NCBI GenBank assembly: GCA_029262355.1
Contig: JAJCZO010000414.1
Span: 1 to 32,970, forward strand
Origin: Deltaproteobacteria bacterium
Lineage (GTDB): Bacteria > Desulfobacterota > Binatia > UBA12015
Length of the DNA stretch: 32,970 nucleotides
Direction of reading: 5' to 3'
Below are positions 9,960 through 18,740 of this stretch, piece by piece. The notes below the pieces were generated by a model that was given only the letters and a program-made list of their open reading frames with translations, made no database searches and was not told the origin of the DNA. Position 1 is the first letter of the stretch. Every line of letters begins with the position of its first letter. The position numbers and the translations under genes are program-made.

Positions 9960-12900
9960 TCACCCCCCTCGAGTTGCCTCGGAATAAATCTTGGGCAGCT
10001 CGAGCGGCAGGGCGTCGATCTCGTCGATGACGAGATAGCGCTTCGCTTCACACATCTCGCGCAGGTAGTCGTTGCCGGAGCGGTCCACCGTGATGCAGAA
10101 CGTGGAGATGCCCGCCTGCTCGGCCTCGCGCAACGCCATCGCAGTATCCTTGAGCCCGTAGACGTTCGAGCGACGATCATCGCCGTAGTCGAAGTCCTGC
10201 GGGAACCCATCCGAGAGCAGGATGAGGTGCTTCGACCGCGCGACGATGGGACGGAAGTACGTAAGAGCCTGACGAAGCGCCGCGCCCATGCGCGTTGACC
10301 TCTGCGGCTCGATGCCTCCGATGCGGCTGCGCACACCCATGGTGAGCGACTCGTCGAACGACTTCACCGAGAAGAGCTCGACTTGTTTGCGACCGTGCCC
10401 GGAGAAGCCGTAGATCGCGTAGAGGTCGCCGATCTCCTCGAGCGCTTGCGACATGACCACGAGCGCTTCCTTCTGGATGTCGATGATCCGGCGCCTCTTC
10501 TGGGCCGGCGCCCGCACCGTGAAATCGAACTCGTCGTCGTTCCCGCCTCCCGGGTCGGGCGACGGGGGCGGCTCGGTCTCTTCGTCGGTCGAGGCCGACA
10601 TGTCGAGCAGGAACAGTGTGGCGACGTCGCGTTCCTCTCGCTTGCGCGCGGTGTAGAGCTTGGAAGAGGTGTCGTGGCGCGCGCGCATGTCTGCCCGGGC
10701 ATCGACGACCGCGTTCAGATCGAAGTCCTCGCCATCGAGAAGCCCCCGCAGCACTCGGTAGCCCTCCGGCTTCACCTTCTGGAACTGGCGGCGCACCTCC
10801 GGCAACAACTCCCGGTGCTCAGACAGCGCCGAGGTGAAGAATGTCCCGTTGTCCCCATCCACCTCCAGATCGTGAACATGGCACCAACCGACGCGGTAAT
10901 CCTCGATCCGGTGGTCCCACTCGTCGTGAAGGTGGACACCCTTGGCATGCCGCGTCGGCCGTTGGACGGCAAACATCCGATCCGCCGATTCCCGATTCGA
11001 CTCGGGTGTATCTCCGGCCATGCCGGCGCCGGTCAGCCCGGCTACGAACAGACCGGAAGGATCGATCGCTCCCTCGGCGCGGTGCACGGTCAGCTCGGGG
11101 TTCTGCTCGAGATAGGCCTTCAGCAGCTCCGGATCGACCGGAACGCTGGGTGAAGTCTCGTCGGACCGCTCTCCCTTCCCCGTGTGCGGCTCTTGGGCGA
11201 GATCCCCCGGGCTGCCCGGATCGTCTCCGGGCGCCGCGGGCGTGTCGTCGTCCTCCAGGTCGAGCAGGTAGGCCAGTGCGGGGTCGTCCGCCAGGAACTC
11301 TTCGAGCCCGTACACTCTGACGAGCTCCCCTTCGGCCAACAGCCGACTGAACAGGGCGGTACACCGAGCCGTGTCGTATACCGTGGCCTCGCCGGCTTGC
11401 GCCGCCCGTGCGAGCGCGCAGACCTCGTCGCCCTTGCCAGCCGGGAGCGTCACGCGCTCGACCGCGCCCCCCAGGGCCAGAAACAGCATCGCCGCCGCGG
11501 CGCCGGCTTCCGGCAGAATCTCGTCGCGCGGAAACACCCGCTGGCGTAGCTCGACGACGTCGGCCAGGAGACCGGGGTATCGTTCAGCGAGCCGGGGCAT
11601 CACACGCAGCGCTTCCAGGTGCATGAAGATGCCCGCCGCCGCCGCGGGCGACTCGAAACGCCGGAAGAACTCCTCGAGTCCCCCCTCGTCCTCGGATTCC
11701 AACCAGCGACCGATCTCGAACGTGAGGGTGCCCTCCTGAGGCCACATGGTCCCCAGCGTCGCCTGTAGCTTCATCAGCGTGAAGTTCTCTTCCCAGATCG
11801 GGAACACGTTCACGCGCTCACTCACGGGGATCGTGGCGCCGTCGGTCGCGATCGGGGCGAACAGGCCAAGCGCTTCGACGCCGACCAGTGGCATCCGTTC
11901 GCCCTCGATGAGCTGCAGGTAGCCACGCAGCGTGGTCTCGACGTCTTCGAGGAGAACCGCAGCGTCGTGTCGCGTCAGGAACGCCCGCGCCCCCCGTGTT
12001 TCGAGACCAAAGAAGGCCTCGGCCGCGACCGGCTGAATCTCCGCCAACGCGAGGCCTTCGCGCACGAAGGCCTCCAGGTCGTGACCGTACCCAACAGCAT
12101 CGCCGACCCGCAGAACGCTACGCAGGAAACGCGGCGCGGCGGCGCGCGCCACGGCCGCGATCTCGCTGGCGAGATCGAGAACCATCCACCGAGCCGGACG
12201 GTCGAGCCGGCGCAGTACCGGCCCCACGACGTTGAGCGCGTCGAGCAGGAGCGCCGAGTCGCCGGCAAGCAAGTGCCCCAGAGTCATGACCGCACTGCGG
12301 CTGTGCCGTGGCGTGCCCGCGAGTGCGGCCGGCGCCGCCTCGAAAACCTTGTGCCCACCGATCCGATCGGTCGTGGCCGCACGGGTCGCGAGTGCGATGG
12401 CACTGGAGAGTTCCTCGTCGCCGAGCCCGTCGGCGTCGGGGAGCAACCCAAAGTGGGTTGCGGTGCGGCGAGAGCCGAAGACTGCGGCTTCGCAGTAACG
12501 AGCCCAGGCCTCCACGACCGAGCCGCCCCGGACCGCGATCGCCTCGCCGGCCGCAGACGCGAAGCGGGGCACGAGCGGATCCGTACGATGCCGCTCCGCC
12601 AACCCTGCAACCGCGAGAGCGCACGCCGCAAGACGACCCGCGGCCTCCGGGGTAGTGCTCAAGGCGGCGAGGGCGCTCACCGCGAACGCCTGCGCCGCGC
12701 GAACCGAGTGTGCGCCGATCTCCTCGAAGCCAACACACCACGCGCGAATCGGGGCGGCGCCCAGCTCTGCGATCACCGCGGGCGCAACGGCGACGAGCGC
12801 CAGTCCCGCGTCGCGCCCCACGCCCTCGAGGCGGACGACCCGCCCCAGGCATTGCGCGAACGCGCTGCTCAGCGCCGGGTCGATCGCCGGGGCGAGCTCC

Positions 12901-13007
12901 GCCGCAAGATCCCGGATGCGACCTGCGAAGCCGGGGCTCCTTGGCTCCAGCGAATCTGCCAGGCGGACCAACGCCGAGGCCGTCGCGCGTTCACCTGCGT
13001 CACCCAT
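9960..13007 (-). CDS. NorD/CbbO-family VWA-domain activation protein
   Basis: A 1015-residue protein of the NorD/CbbO type. The N-terminal about 530 residues look helical and Ala/Leu-rich. An acidic, Pro-rich linker lies near 560-620. The NorD-like segment HDEWDHRIEDYRVGWCHV follows, and a C-terminal VWA domain carries a complete MIDAS (Asp802, Ser804, Ser806; Thr905; Asp933 in LLSDGFP). An acidic insert follows the DMSAS motif. Such proteins work with NorQ/CbbQ AAA+ rings to activate client metalloenzymes, for example Rubisco or nitric oxide reductase. Neither client is nearby. ATG at 13007 follows GAGG. The partner ATPase is on the same strand but about 1.3 kb upstream, separated by two plus-strand genes. 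Confidence 0.88.
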   Translation of the reverse strand: MGDAGERATASALVRLADSLEPRSPGFAGRIRDLAAELAPAIDPALSSAFAQCLGRVVRLEGVGRDAGLALVAVAPAVIAELGAAPIRAWCVGFEEIGAHSVRAAQAFAVSALAALSTTPEAAGRLAACALAVAGLAERHRTDPLVPRFASAAGEAIAVRGGSVVEAWARYCEAAVFGSRRTATHFGLLPDADGLGDEELSSAIALATRAATTDRIGGHKVFEAAPAALAGTPRHSRSAVMTLGHLLAGDSALLLDALNVVGPVLRRLDRPARWMVLDLASEIAAVARAAAPRFLRSVLRVGDAVGYGHDLEAFVREGLALAEIQPVAAEAFFGLETRGARAFLTRHDAAVLLEDVETTLRGYLQLIEGERMPLVGVEALGLFAPIATDGATIPVSERVNVFPIWEENFTLMKLQATLGTMWPQEGTLTFEIGRWLESEDEGGLEEFFRRFESPAAAAGIFMHLEALRVMPRLAERYPGLLADVVELRQRVFPRDEILPEAGAAAAMLFLALGGAVERVTLPAGKGDEVCALARAAQAGEATVYDTARCTALFSRLLAEGELVRVYGLEEFLADDPALAYLLDLEDDDTPAAPGDDPGSPGDLAQEPHTGKGERSDETSPSVPVDPELLKAYLEQNPELTVHRAEGAIDPSGLFVAGLTGAGMAGDTPESNRESADRMFAVQRPTRHAKGVHLHDEWDHRIEDYRVGWCHVHDLEVDGDNGTFFTSALSEHRELLPEVRRQFQKVKPEGYRVLRGLLDGEDFDLNAVVDARADMRARHDTSSKLYTARKREERDVATLFLLDMSASTDEETEPPPSPDPGGGNDDEFDFTVRAPAQKRRRIIDIQKEALVVMSQALEEIGDLYAIYGFSGHGRKQVELFSVKSFDESLTMGVRSRIGGIEPQRSTRMGAALRQALTYFRPIVARSKHLILLSDGFPQDFDYGDDRRSNVYGLKDTAMALREAEQAGISTFCITVDRSGNDYLREMCEAKRYLVIDEIDALPLELPKIYSEATRGG

Positions 13008-13075
13008 TCCGACCTCGATTTCGCATTCCCCCGCGAAAACCGCCAGGATGCCGGCAACAACACCGAGGGAACGCG

Positions 13076-13606
13076 ATGACGCTTGGTCTGCTTGGAATTG
13101 GCTTGCTCGTTGGAATCGTGAGCGGAATGGTCGGCGTCGGCGGGGGGATTCTCCTCGTGCCGGCCTTGCACTACCTGCTCAAGTTCTCGCAGCACGAGGC
13201 ACAAGGCACTTCGATCGCCGTCCTCGTCCCTCCGATCGGGATCTTCGCTGCGCTCGAGTACTACCGCCACGGCTACGTGAGAGTACCAGTCGTCGCTTGG
13301 GTTGCCGTCGGTTTCGCCGCCGGGGCATTCGTCGGAGCGGTCCTGGCCGGACAGATCTCCGGCTCTGCCCTCCGGCGATTCTTTGCTCTCTTCATGCTGT
13401 TCATCTCGCTCCAGATGCTGTTCACGACGTCGCAGCCGAAGCTGCAGACGATTCTACCGGTAGCGGCAGCGACGGGGGCGATCGGCATTTTGGCCTGGGT
13501 CGAGCATCGGATCGGGATCGGTGGCCGCGTCCGGCGGCGCCTGACCCGGTGGGTCAAGAGAAAGCGTCCCCCCGAGAAGCTCGACGACATCGAGTACCAC
13601 ATCTAG
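13076..13606 (+). CDS. TauE/SafE-like membrane permease, half-size
   Basis: A 176-residue membrane protein of TauE/SafE type, a family linked to export of sulfite, sulfoacetate or other anions. The hallmark first helix with GMVGVGGGILLVPAL is present, followed by helices at about 45-62, 70-92 and 100-115, and a fifth at about 128-143. The C-terminus is basic and cytoplasmic-looking. Typical members are about 250 residues with two related halves; this one has about one half plus a helix, so it may act as a dimer. ATG at 13076 is preceded by GAGGGA. It is divergent from the norD-like gene across 68 bp. Confidence 0.88.
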   Translation: MTLGLLGIGLLVGIVSGMVGVGGGILLVPALHYLLKFSQHEAQGTSIAVLVPPIGIFAALEYYRHGYVRVPVVAWVAVGFAAGAFVGAVLAGQISGSALRRFFALFMLFISLQMLFTTSQPKLQTILPVAAATGAIGILAWVEHRIGIGGRVRRRLTRWVKRKRPPEKLDDIEYHI

Positions 13607-13610
13607 GTCT

Positions 13611-13633
13611 CGGCGACGGGCCGCGGCTCGCCG
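13611..13633 (+). terminator. Weak hairpin after the TauE-like gene
   Basis: CGGCGA and TCGCCG form a 6-bp stem with an 11-nt GC-rich loop, 5 nt after the TauE-like stop. There is no U-tract. Confidence 0.25.
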
Positions 13634-13682
13634 GCGCGTTCACCCTAAAGTTCCCGTTCGAGACACCCGATGTCCTCGGCTA

Positions 13683-13698
13683 GCCGGACTGGTCCGGC
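13683..13698. repeat. Perfect 7-bp inverted repeat upstream of secreted protein gene
   Basis: GCCGGAC-TG-GTCCGGC lies 20 bp upstream of the ATG at 13719 and just before its ribosome-binding site (GAGGGGAAATC). It could be an operator, a 5' leader hairpin, or the end of the upstream transcript; the sequence does not decide. Confidence 0.35.
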
Positions 13699-13718
13699 CG
13701 CTCGCACGAGGGGAAATC

Positions 13719-14264
13719 ATGCGCATCGGATCTCGTATTCTCGCTCTGGCAACAGCGCTGCTTCTGTTCACGTCCGTTGATTCCACGCAGGCACAGGAGA
13801 TTCCGCAGCCGCTCTTCGGCAACTGCTGCGGCTGCAAGGCCCAGCTCAGGTTCCGTCCCGGCCAAAGCCTGGACTTCCTCAAGATCGGAGGCCGTGTGCT
13901 CCCGACCGCAACGGCGATCATCGATCCGGTGCTGTCGGGAATGACCCTCGACCTCAGCAATGCGAACGGAGGCCTGCTCTCGGCCAGCGTCCCACCGGGT
14001 GCGTTCATCGAGAAGCAGGGTGGCCAGAAGTTCATCTACAAGAACCAGGCCGCCAAGAAGAACGGCGGGATTCAGAGCGCCATCATTCAGGAGCGCAACG
14101 ACGCCCACGGCGGCTGGCTGATCTCGATCAGAGCCTACGATGATCTGTCCGGCGCGACGCTCGAGGAAATGTCCACCACCATCGTGATCGGAACGTCCTC
14201 GTTCATCGACACCAGCGATTGGGGTCCCCGCCGCAACGGCTGGCGCAAGAAGTTCCAGCAATAG
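13719..14264 (+). CDS. Secreted protein of unknown function with CCxC motif
   Basis: A 181-residue protein I do not recognise. It has a clear Sec signal peptide: basic MRIGSR, a hydrophobic core at about 7-20, and likely cleavage after STQA (residue 25). The mature protein starts with a CCGC cluster (Cys36, Cys37, Cys39), the only cysteines seen. The rest looks beta-rich, with alternating polar and hydrophobic residues, and ends in a basic tail. ATG at 13719 follows a strong GAGGGG. It sits between the half-size TauE permease (same strand) and the NorQ-like ATPase (opposite strand). The Cys cluster could bind metal or form a disulfide; no function is assigned. Confidence 0.85.
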   Translation: MRIGSRILALATALLLFTSVDSTQAQEIPQPLFGNCCGCKAQLRFRPGQSLDFLKIGGRVLPTATAIIDPVLSGMTLDLSNANGGLLSASVPPGAFIEKQGGQKFIYKNQAAKKNGGIQSAIIQERNDAHGGWLISIRAYDDLSGATLEEMSTTIVIGTSSFIDTSDWGPRRNGWRKKFQQ

Positions 14265-14279
14265 CCACCCAGCAGCCGC

Positions 14280-14295
14280 GTCCCCATCGGGGCAC
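14280..14295. terminator. Small hairpin between convergent genes
   Basis: CCCC-ATC-GGGG with a bulged GT/AC extension lies in the 42-bp gap between the secreted-protein stop and the norQ-like stop. The stem is short and lacks a U-tract, so it is only a candidate stop. Confidence 0.25.
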
Positions 14296-14306
14296 CGCCC
14301 CCGTGG

Positions 14307-15137
<831 letters not shown>

Positions 15138-15161
15138 GGTCTCGCGCTCAGGCCTTCGATT

Positions 15162-15728
15162 CTAGTGGATGCCCGGACCGGGCGAGATCGCGCTCGGATC
15201 GACGCCGAGAGTTCGAATGGCTCGTTCCCACAAGTCCTCCGAGGGCGTGTGAAAGATGAGCTCCATGTCGACGGGAACCGCGAGCCAGGCGGAAGCCGCG
15301 AGCTCGGTGTCGAGTTGGCCCGGACCCCAGCCAGCATAGCCCAAGAGCAGGCGCGAGCGATCCGGCTCGCAGTGGCGCGGGTCGCCGCCGAGAACGCTGT
15401 TCAAGTGCGCCTGTGAACTCGACATGAAGATTCCGTCGCAGACGTTCAGCGTCTCGCCTTCGGTCGGCTCATCGCGGCAGAGAAGCCAGCCCCGTTCCTG
15501 GCTGACGGGCCCCCCCTCCCAGACCGTGAGGGGAAGGTCGGTCGACTCGTCGGACTCGAGCTCGAGGAGCTCGCCTGCGGGAATCTCCAGCGGACGATTC
15601 ACGATGAAGCCAAGGGCGCCGTCCTCACCGTGCCGACAAAGCAAGACGACCGAACGGTGGAAGTTCGGGTCATCGAGCTGTGGCATGGCCAGCAGCAAGC
15701 CTGGGGTGAGTCCGTCCGCAGTCGGCAT
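15162..15728 (-). CDS. yqgE: YqgE/AlgH family protein (DUF179)
   Basis: A 188-residue YqgE/AlgH protein, the usual length (E. coli YqgE is 187). Family landmarks are visible: the N-terminal GLLLAMPQLDDPNFHRSVV, GALGFIVNRPL, EGGPVSQERGW, and LLLGYAGWGPGQLDTEL. The biochemical role is not settled; AlgH was named for an alginate-related phenotype. ATG at 15728 gives the expected N-terminus. It is divergent from the MFS gene by 33 bp and precedes the norQ-like gene by 24 bp. Confidence 0.96.
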   Translation of the reverse strand: MPTADGLTPGLLLAMPQLDDPNFHRSVVLLCRHGEDGALGFIVNRPLEIPAGELLELESDESTDLPLTVWEGGPVSQERGWLLCRDEPTEGETLNVCDGIFMSSSQAHLNSVLGGDPRHCEPDRSRLLLGYAGWGPGQLDTELAASAWLAVPVDMELIFHTPSEDLWERAIRTLGVDPSAISPGPGIH

Positions 15729-15761
15729 TCCTCGTCCTCCCCACTCCATCGTATCCTGGCA

Positions 15762-16988
15762 GTGGCCTCGGAACAATGGTTTGAAACCGGTGTCGTGCCG
15801 CAGATCCCGTCCCACGAGCGTGCCAACCTCTGGGTCGTGTGCGCTGCGCAATTCACATGCCTGGCGGGGATGACCGCCGTCCTCCCTCTGCTTCCCCTGT
15901 ACCTTCAGAAAATCGGCGTGGACGGCCACGACACGCTTCGCTACTGGACCGGCGCGCTGAGCGCCGCCCCGTTCGCGATTGCGATGTTCGCAACACCCAT
16001 GTGGGGCGCCCTCGCTGACCGGATCGGCCACAAGCCGATGGTCGTGCGGTCCGTGATCGGAATCGCCATCGCGACCGCGGGCATGGGCTTCGCGCAAACG
16101 CCGATCGAACTCCTCGGCTGGCGCGGCGTGCAAGGCGCCGTGAGCGGTGTGTTCCCCGCGGCGGTGGGACTGCTGACCACGCTTACACCCGAAGCGCGGG
16201 TCGGGCGCGCCCTTGCAGTGCTCCAGGCGACCCGCTCGGCAGCGGTGCTCTGCGGCCCGCTCATGGGCGGCGTGCTCGCAGACGTCGTCGGGATTCGCCC
16301 CCTGTTCCTCGGTGTCGGCGCGATCGCCCTCGCCATGGCGGCGGTCTGTGTGCTCGTGCTCGACGAGCGCGACGGCGCGCCGGCTTCCGCGACCTCACTT
16401 CCTCAACCGAGATGGCGTGACCTCCTCCGACAACGCTCCGTCCTCGGGATGCTCGCGGTCGTCCTGACCTACCAGATCACCGTGATGGCCTCCTGGCCTA
16501 CGATGGCGCTCTTCGTGGAGCGGCTGGGCGTCGAGCGAGATGCCGTGGCAACGATGACCGGGGTCGTGATGTTCGCGCAGGGACTGCCGTCGATGTTGTT
16601 GGCGACGACGTGGGTCCGCCTCGTGCCGCGATTCGGGCTCGGGCGGATTCTCGGCGTTTCGATCATCGTCTCCGGCCTGACCAACTTGGCGGTCGGTGTC
16701 GTACCGAACATCGAAAGCGTGCTGGTATTGCGGTGCCTTTCGGGCGTCGCGATGGCCGGCTTCATCCCGCTCTCCTTCCAGTGGCTGAATGGCTACGCGC
16801 CCGAGAACGCACGCGGTCGCATGGCCGGGATCAGCTCGACCGCGATGATGCAGGGCAATGTGGTGGGCTCGGTCGCCGGCGCCTGGCTCTCGGTGGAAGT
16901 CGGACTCGCCGCGACGTTCTGGGTGCCAGGCGTCCTGCTCACACTCACCGGTCTCGCCTTCGCCGGCCTGTCTCGCTCGCGACGCTGA
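15762..16988 (+). CDS. MFS transporter, multidrug-efflux-like
   Basis: About 408 residues with around twelve hydrophobic helices. The MFS motif A between helices 2 and 3 is present as GALADRIGHKP, and the GGVLADVVG motif begins the second quarter. The TetA-like two-half layout and the C-terminal GRMAGISSTAMMQGNVVG resemble drug:H+ antiporters, but the substrate cannot be inferred. I prefer the GTG at 15762, as the reading frame remains open further upstream into the yqgE start region; a GTG at 15795 is an alternative. The C-terminus RSRR* is followed 25 nt later by the SGNH gene on the same strand. Confidence 0.9.
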   Translation: MASEQWFETGVVPQIPSHERANLWVVCAAQFTCLAGMTAVLPLLPLYLQKIGVDGHDTLRYWTGALSAAPFAIAMFATPMWGALADRIGHKPMVVRSVIGIAIATAGMGFAQTPIELLGWRGVQGAVSGVFPAAVGLLTTLTPEARVGRALAVLQATRSAAVLCGPLMGGVLADVVGIRPLFLGVGAIALAMAAVCVLVLDERDGAPASATSLPQPRWRDLLRQRSVLGMLAVVLTYQITVMASWPTMALFVERLGVERDAVATMTGVVMFAQGLPSMLLATTWVRLVPRFGLGRILGVSIIVSGLTNLAVGVVPNIESVLVLRCLSGVAMAGFIPLSFQWLNGYAPENARGRMAGISSTAMMQGNVVGSVAGAWLSVEVGLAATFWVPGVLLTLTGLAFAGLSRSRR

Positions 16989-17013
16989 GCCGGGTTTCGT
17001 AAGACTACCCCGA

Positions 17014-18132
17014 ATGGCCGGCTGGAAGCGTGCTCTCTCCATCGTCGTCACCGCGCTCGTCGTCGGCTTCGTCGGGCTCGAGATCAACCTCCGGATCTTC
17101 GGCGGTCCGATCCAGATCTTCAATCCCTTGAACGGCTTCCACGACGGCGACGACGTGCTCGGCTGGCGCGGGAAAAAGAGCATCTCGCGACGCTTCCACA
17201 CGCCCGAGTTCGACGTCCTGGTCCGACACGATACAGACGGCTTCCGCCGCCCGGAGCCCCCACGTCCCACCGAGGCCACCCAGCGGCTTCTGATCTTGGG
17301 CGACTCACTCGCGTGGGGCTGGGGCGTCGAGCAAGGCCAGGTCTTCTCCGACATCATGCAACGAGCGCTCGCCCCGGATGTCGCGGTGTACAACCGAGCC
17401 GTCAACGCCTTCTCGACGGGACAGGAGTACCTGCTTCTGCGCCAAGAGCTCGCGGTGCGCGACTACGACCAGGTGCTCCTCATCGTGAGTCGTACCGACA
17501 TCGGCGACAACGCCGACGACAAGAAACATCGACCCGCCTTCGATCTGGTCGACGGCGAGCTCCGGACACGAAATCAGCCCCCGCCAGGGGTCCTCAAGAA
17601 TCCGGTCGAGCGATTCATCGACGACCATAGTTACGCGGTCAACTTCATCTCCTGGCAGCTCGCAGCGCTGAAGCGCTGGTGGCAGACCCGACAAAGGCCC
17701 CGCGCCGTCACTCCGGACCCAGATCCGGTACCCGCCGCAGCCCGCGTGCAAGATTCACCCCGCGCGGGCGGGGAGCCGAGTGGCGCACGTGCCATGCCCG
17801 GATACGGCGTCACCGAGCGCTTGCTGCGAGAGATCGCCGCGACGTGTCGGAGCCGGGGTGTCTCGCTTCATCTCGCGTACGCAACGACGTACCTGCACCG
17901 CCGGAATCATCCCGTCGAAGTTGGTTTCCGTGATCTCGTTGCCGACATCGCGTCACGCGAGGGCGCCACCTTCATCGATCTGAACGAAACCCTGGAGCCC
18001 ATGTACGGCCAAGGGATGAAGCCACTGATTCCGCGCGATGGTCACTGGAGTCCGGTCGGGCACCGAGCCGTCGCCGAGGTGCTCCTGAAGAGCGGCGTCC
18101 TTCGCTGCCCGGGGCGCGGGAATCTGGGATGA
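17014..18132 (+). CDS. Membrane-anchored SGNH/GDSL-like hydrolase
   Basis: A 372-residue protein with an N-terminal membrane anchor (about 7-22) and an SGNH-hydrolase fold. Block I is LLILGDSLAWGWG (nucleophile Ser98), and the C-terminal Asp-x-His pair is in DGHWSPVGH (Asp342, His344). A Pro/Arg-rich low-complexity linker (about 228-265) splits the domain. This arrangement resembles AlgX/AlgJ-like or other acyl-processing SGNH proteins at the cell envelope; the substrate is unknown. ATG at 17014 is chosen because it places the anchor at the N-terminus; there is no strong Shine-Dalgarno. It lies 25 bp after the MFS gene, probably cotranscribed. Confidence 0.82.
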   Translation: MAGWKRALSIVVTALVVGFVGLEINLRIFGGPIQIFNPLNGFHDGDDVLGWRGKKSISRRFHTPEFDVLVRHDTDGFRRPEPPRPTEATQRLLILGDSLAWGWGVEQGQVFSDIMQRALAPDVAVYNRAVNAFSTGQEYLLLRQELAVRDYDQVLLIVSRTDIGDNADDKKHRPAFDLVDGELRTRNQPPPGVLKNPVERFIDDHSYAVNFISWQLAALKRWWQTRQRPRAVTPDPDPVPAAARVQDSPRAGGEPSGARAMPGYGVTERLLREIAATCRSRGVSLHLAYATTYLHRRNHPVEVGFRDLVADIASREGATFIDLNETLEPMYGQGMKPLIPRDGHWSPVGHRAVAEVLLKSGVLRCPGRGNLG

Positions 18133-18159
18133 AACCCAGGTGCGGTCATTTCGCTTCGG

Positions 18160-18177
18160 CCTACTCCTTCGAGTAGG
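18160..18177. terminator. Hairpin between convergent SGNH and DUF35 genes
   Basis: CCTACTC-CTTC-GAGTAGG is a perfect 7-bp stem with a 4-nt loop, 28 bp after the SGNH stop, in the 197-bp gap before the end of the minus-strand DUF35 gene. There is no U-tract. The remainder of the gap shows nothing I can name. Confidence 0.45.
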
Positions 18178-18329
18178 TGGGCGCCGCTTGCTCGCGTCGG
18201 GCTTCCCGCGCCGTGCACGGGCGTGTCCTCTAACGAGCAGAGGTAGCTCCCTGAAACTTCGATGTAGGCTGAACGTGTTATCCCGCACCCGGGTCTCACG
18301 GCGAGCCTACCACCGATGGAAACCCGATC

Positions 18330-18740
18330 CTATGCCCTTCGAGGGCGAAACTGAGGCAGTCGAACATCGGGGCCACGCTCCTCGAACGTCACTTCCACAG
18401 GCAGACCGACGCGCAGCTCATCCTTCGCGCAATCCAGGATGTTCGTAGTCAATCGCGGGCCTTCTTCGAGCTGCACCACGACGACCGCGTACGGAACTTC
18501 CGCGGCAAACGCCGGGTGATAAACTTGGTGCATCCAGAAGAAGCTGTAAACCTCGCCTCGTCCCGAAACCGGAGTCCACTCGCTTTGCGTCGACAGGCAC
18601 GTTGCGCAGAGGCTCCGCGCTGGGAAACGCAACGTGCCGCATGACACGCAACGTTGGACCTCGAGCCGTCCTTCCTTCGCTGCGGCGAAGAACGGCTCGA
18701 GCTCGGGCGGAATCGTGGGAATGATCTTGTCGGACATCAT
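18330..18740 (-). CDS. DUF35 Zn-ribbon/OB-fold protein, thiolase partner
   Basis: A 136-residue DUF35 protein. An N-terminal helix with PFFAAAKEGRLEVQ leads into a zinc ribbon with Cys31, Cys34, Cys45 and Cys48, followed by an OB-fold (about 55-130). DUF35 proteins pair with thiolase-like subunits and place acyl-CoA substrates; in ChsH2 of actinobacterial steroid degradation the DUF35 part forms a complex with the Ltp2 aldolase. The ATG at 18740 overlaps the thiolase-like stop as ATGA, so the two are translationally coupled and probably form a complex. A second ATG directly follows (18737). Confidence 0.93.
   Translation of the reverse strand: MMSDKIIPTIPPELEPFFAAAKEGRLEVQRCVSCGTLRFPARSLCATCLSTQSEWTPVSGRGEVYSFFWMHQVYHPAFAAEVPYAVVVVQLEEGPRLTTNILDCAKDELRVGLPVEVTFEERGPDVRLPQFRPRRA

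Noticed and set aside
11967-13079. A 370-codon plus-strand open frame antisense to the norD-like gene.
   Set aside because: Low-complexity, Arg-rich shadow; the NorD-family frame explains the region.
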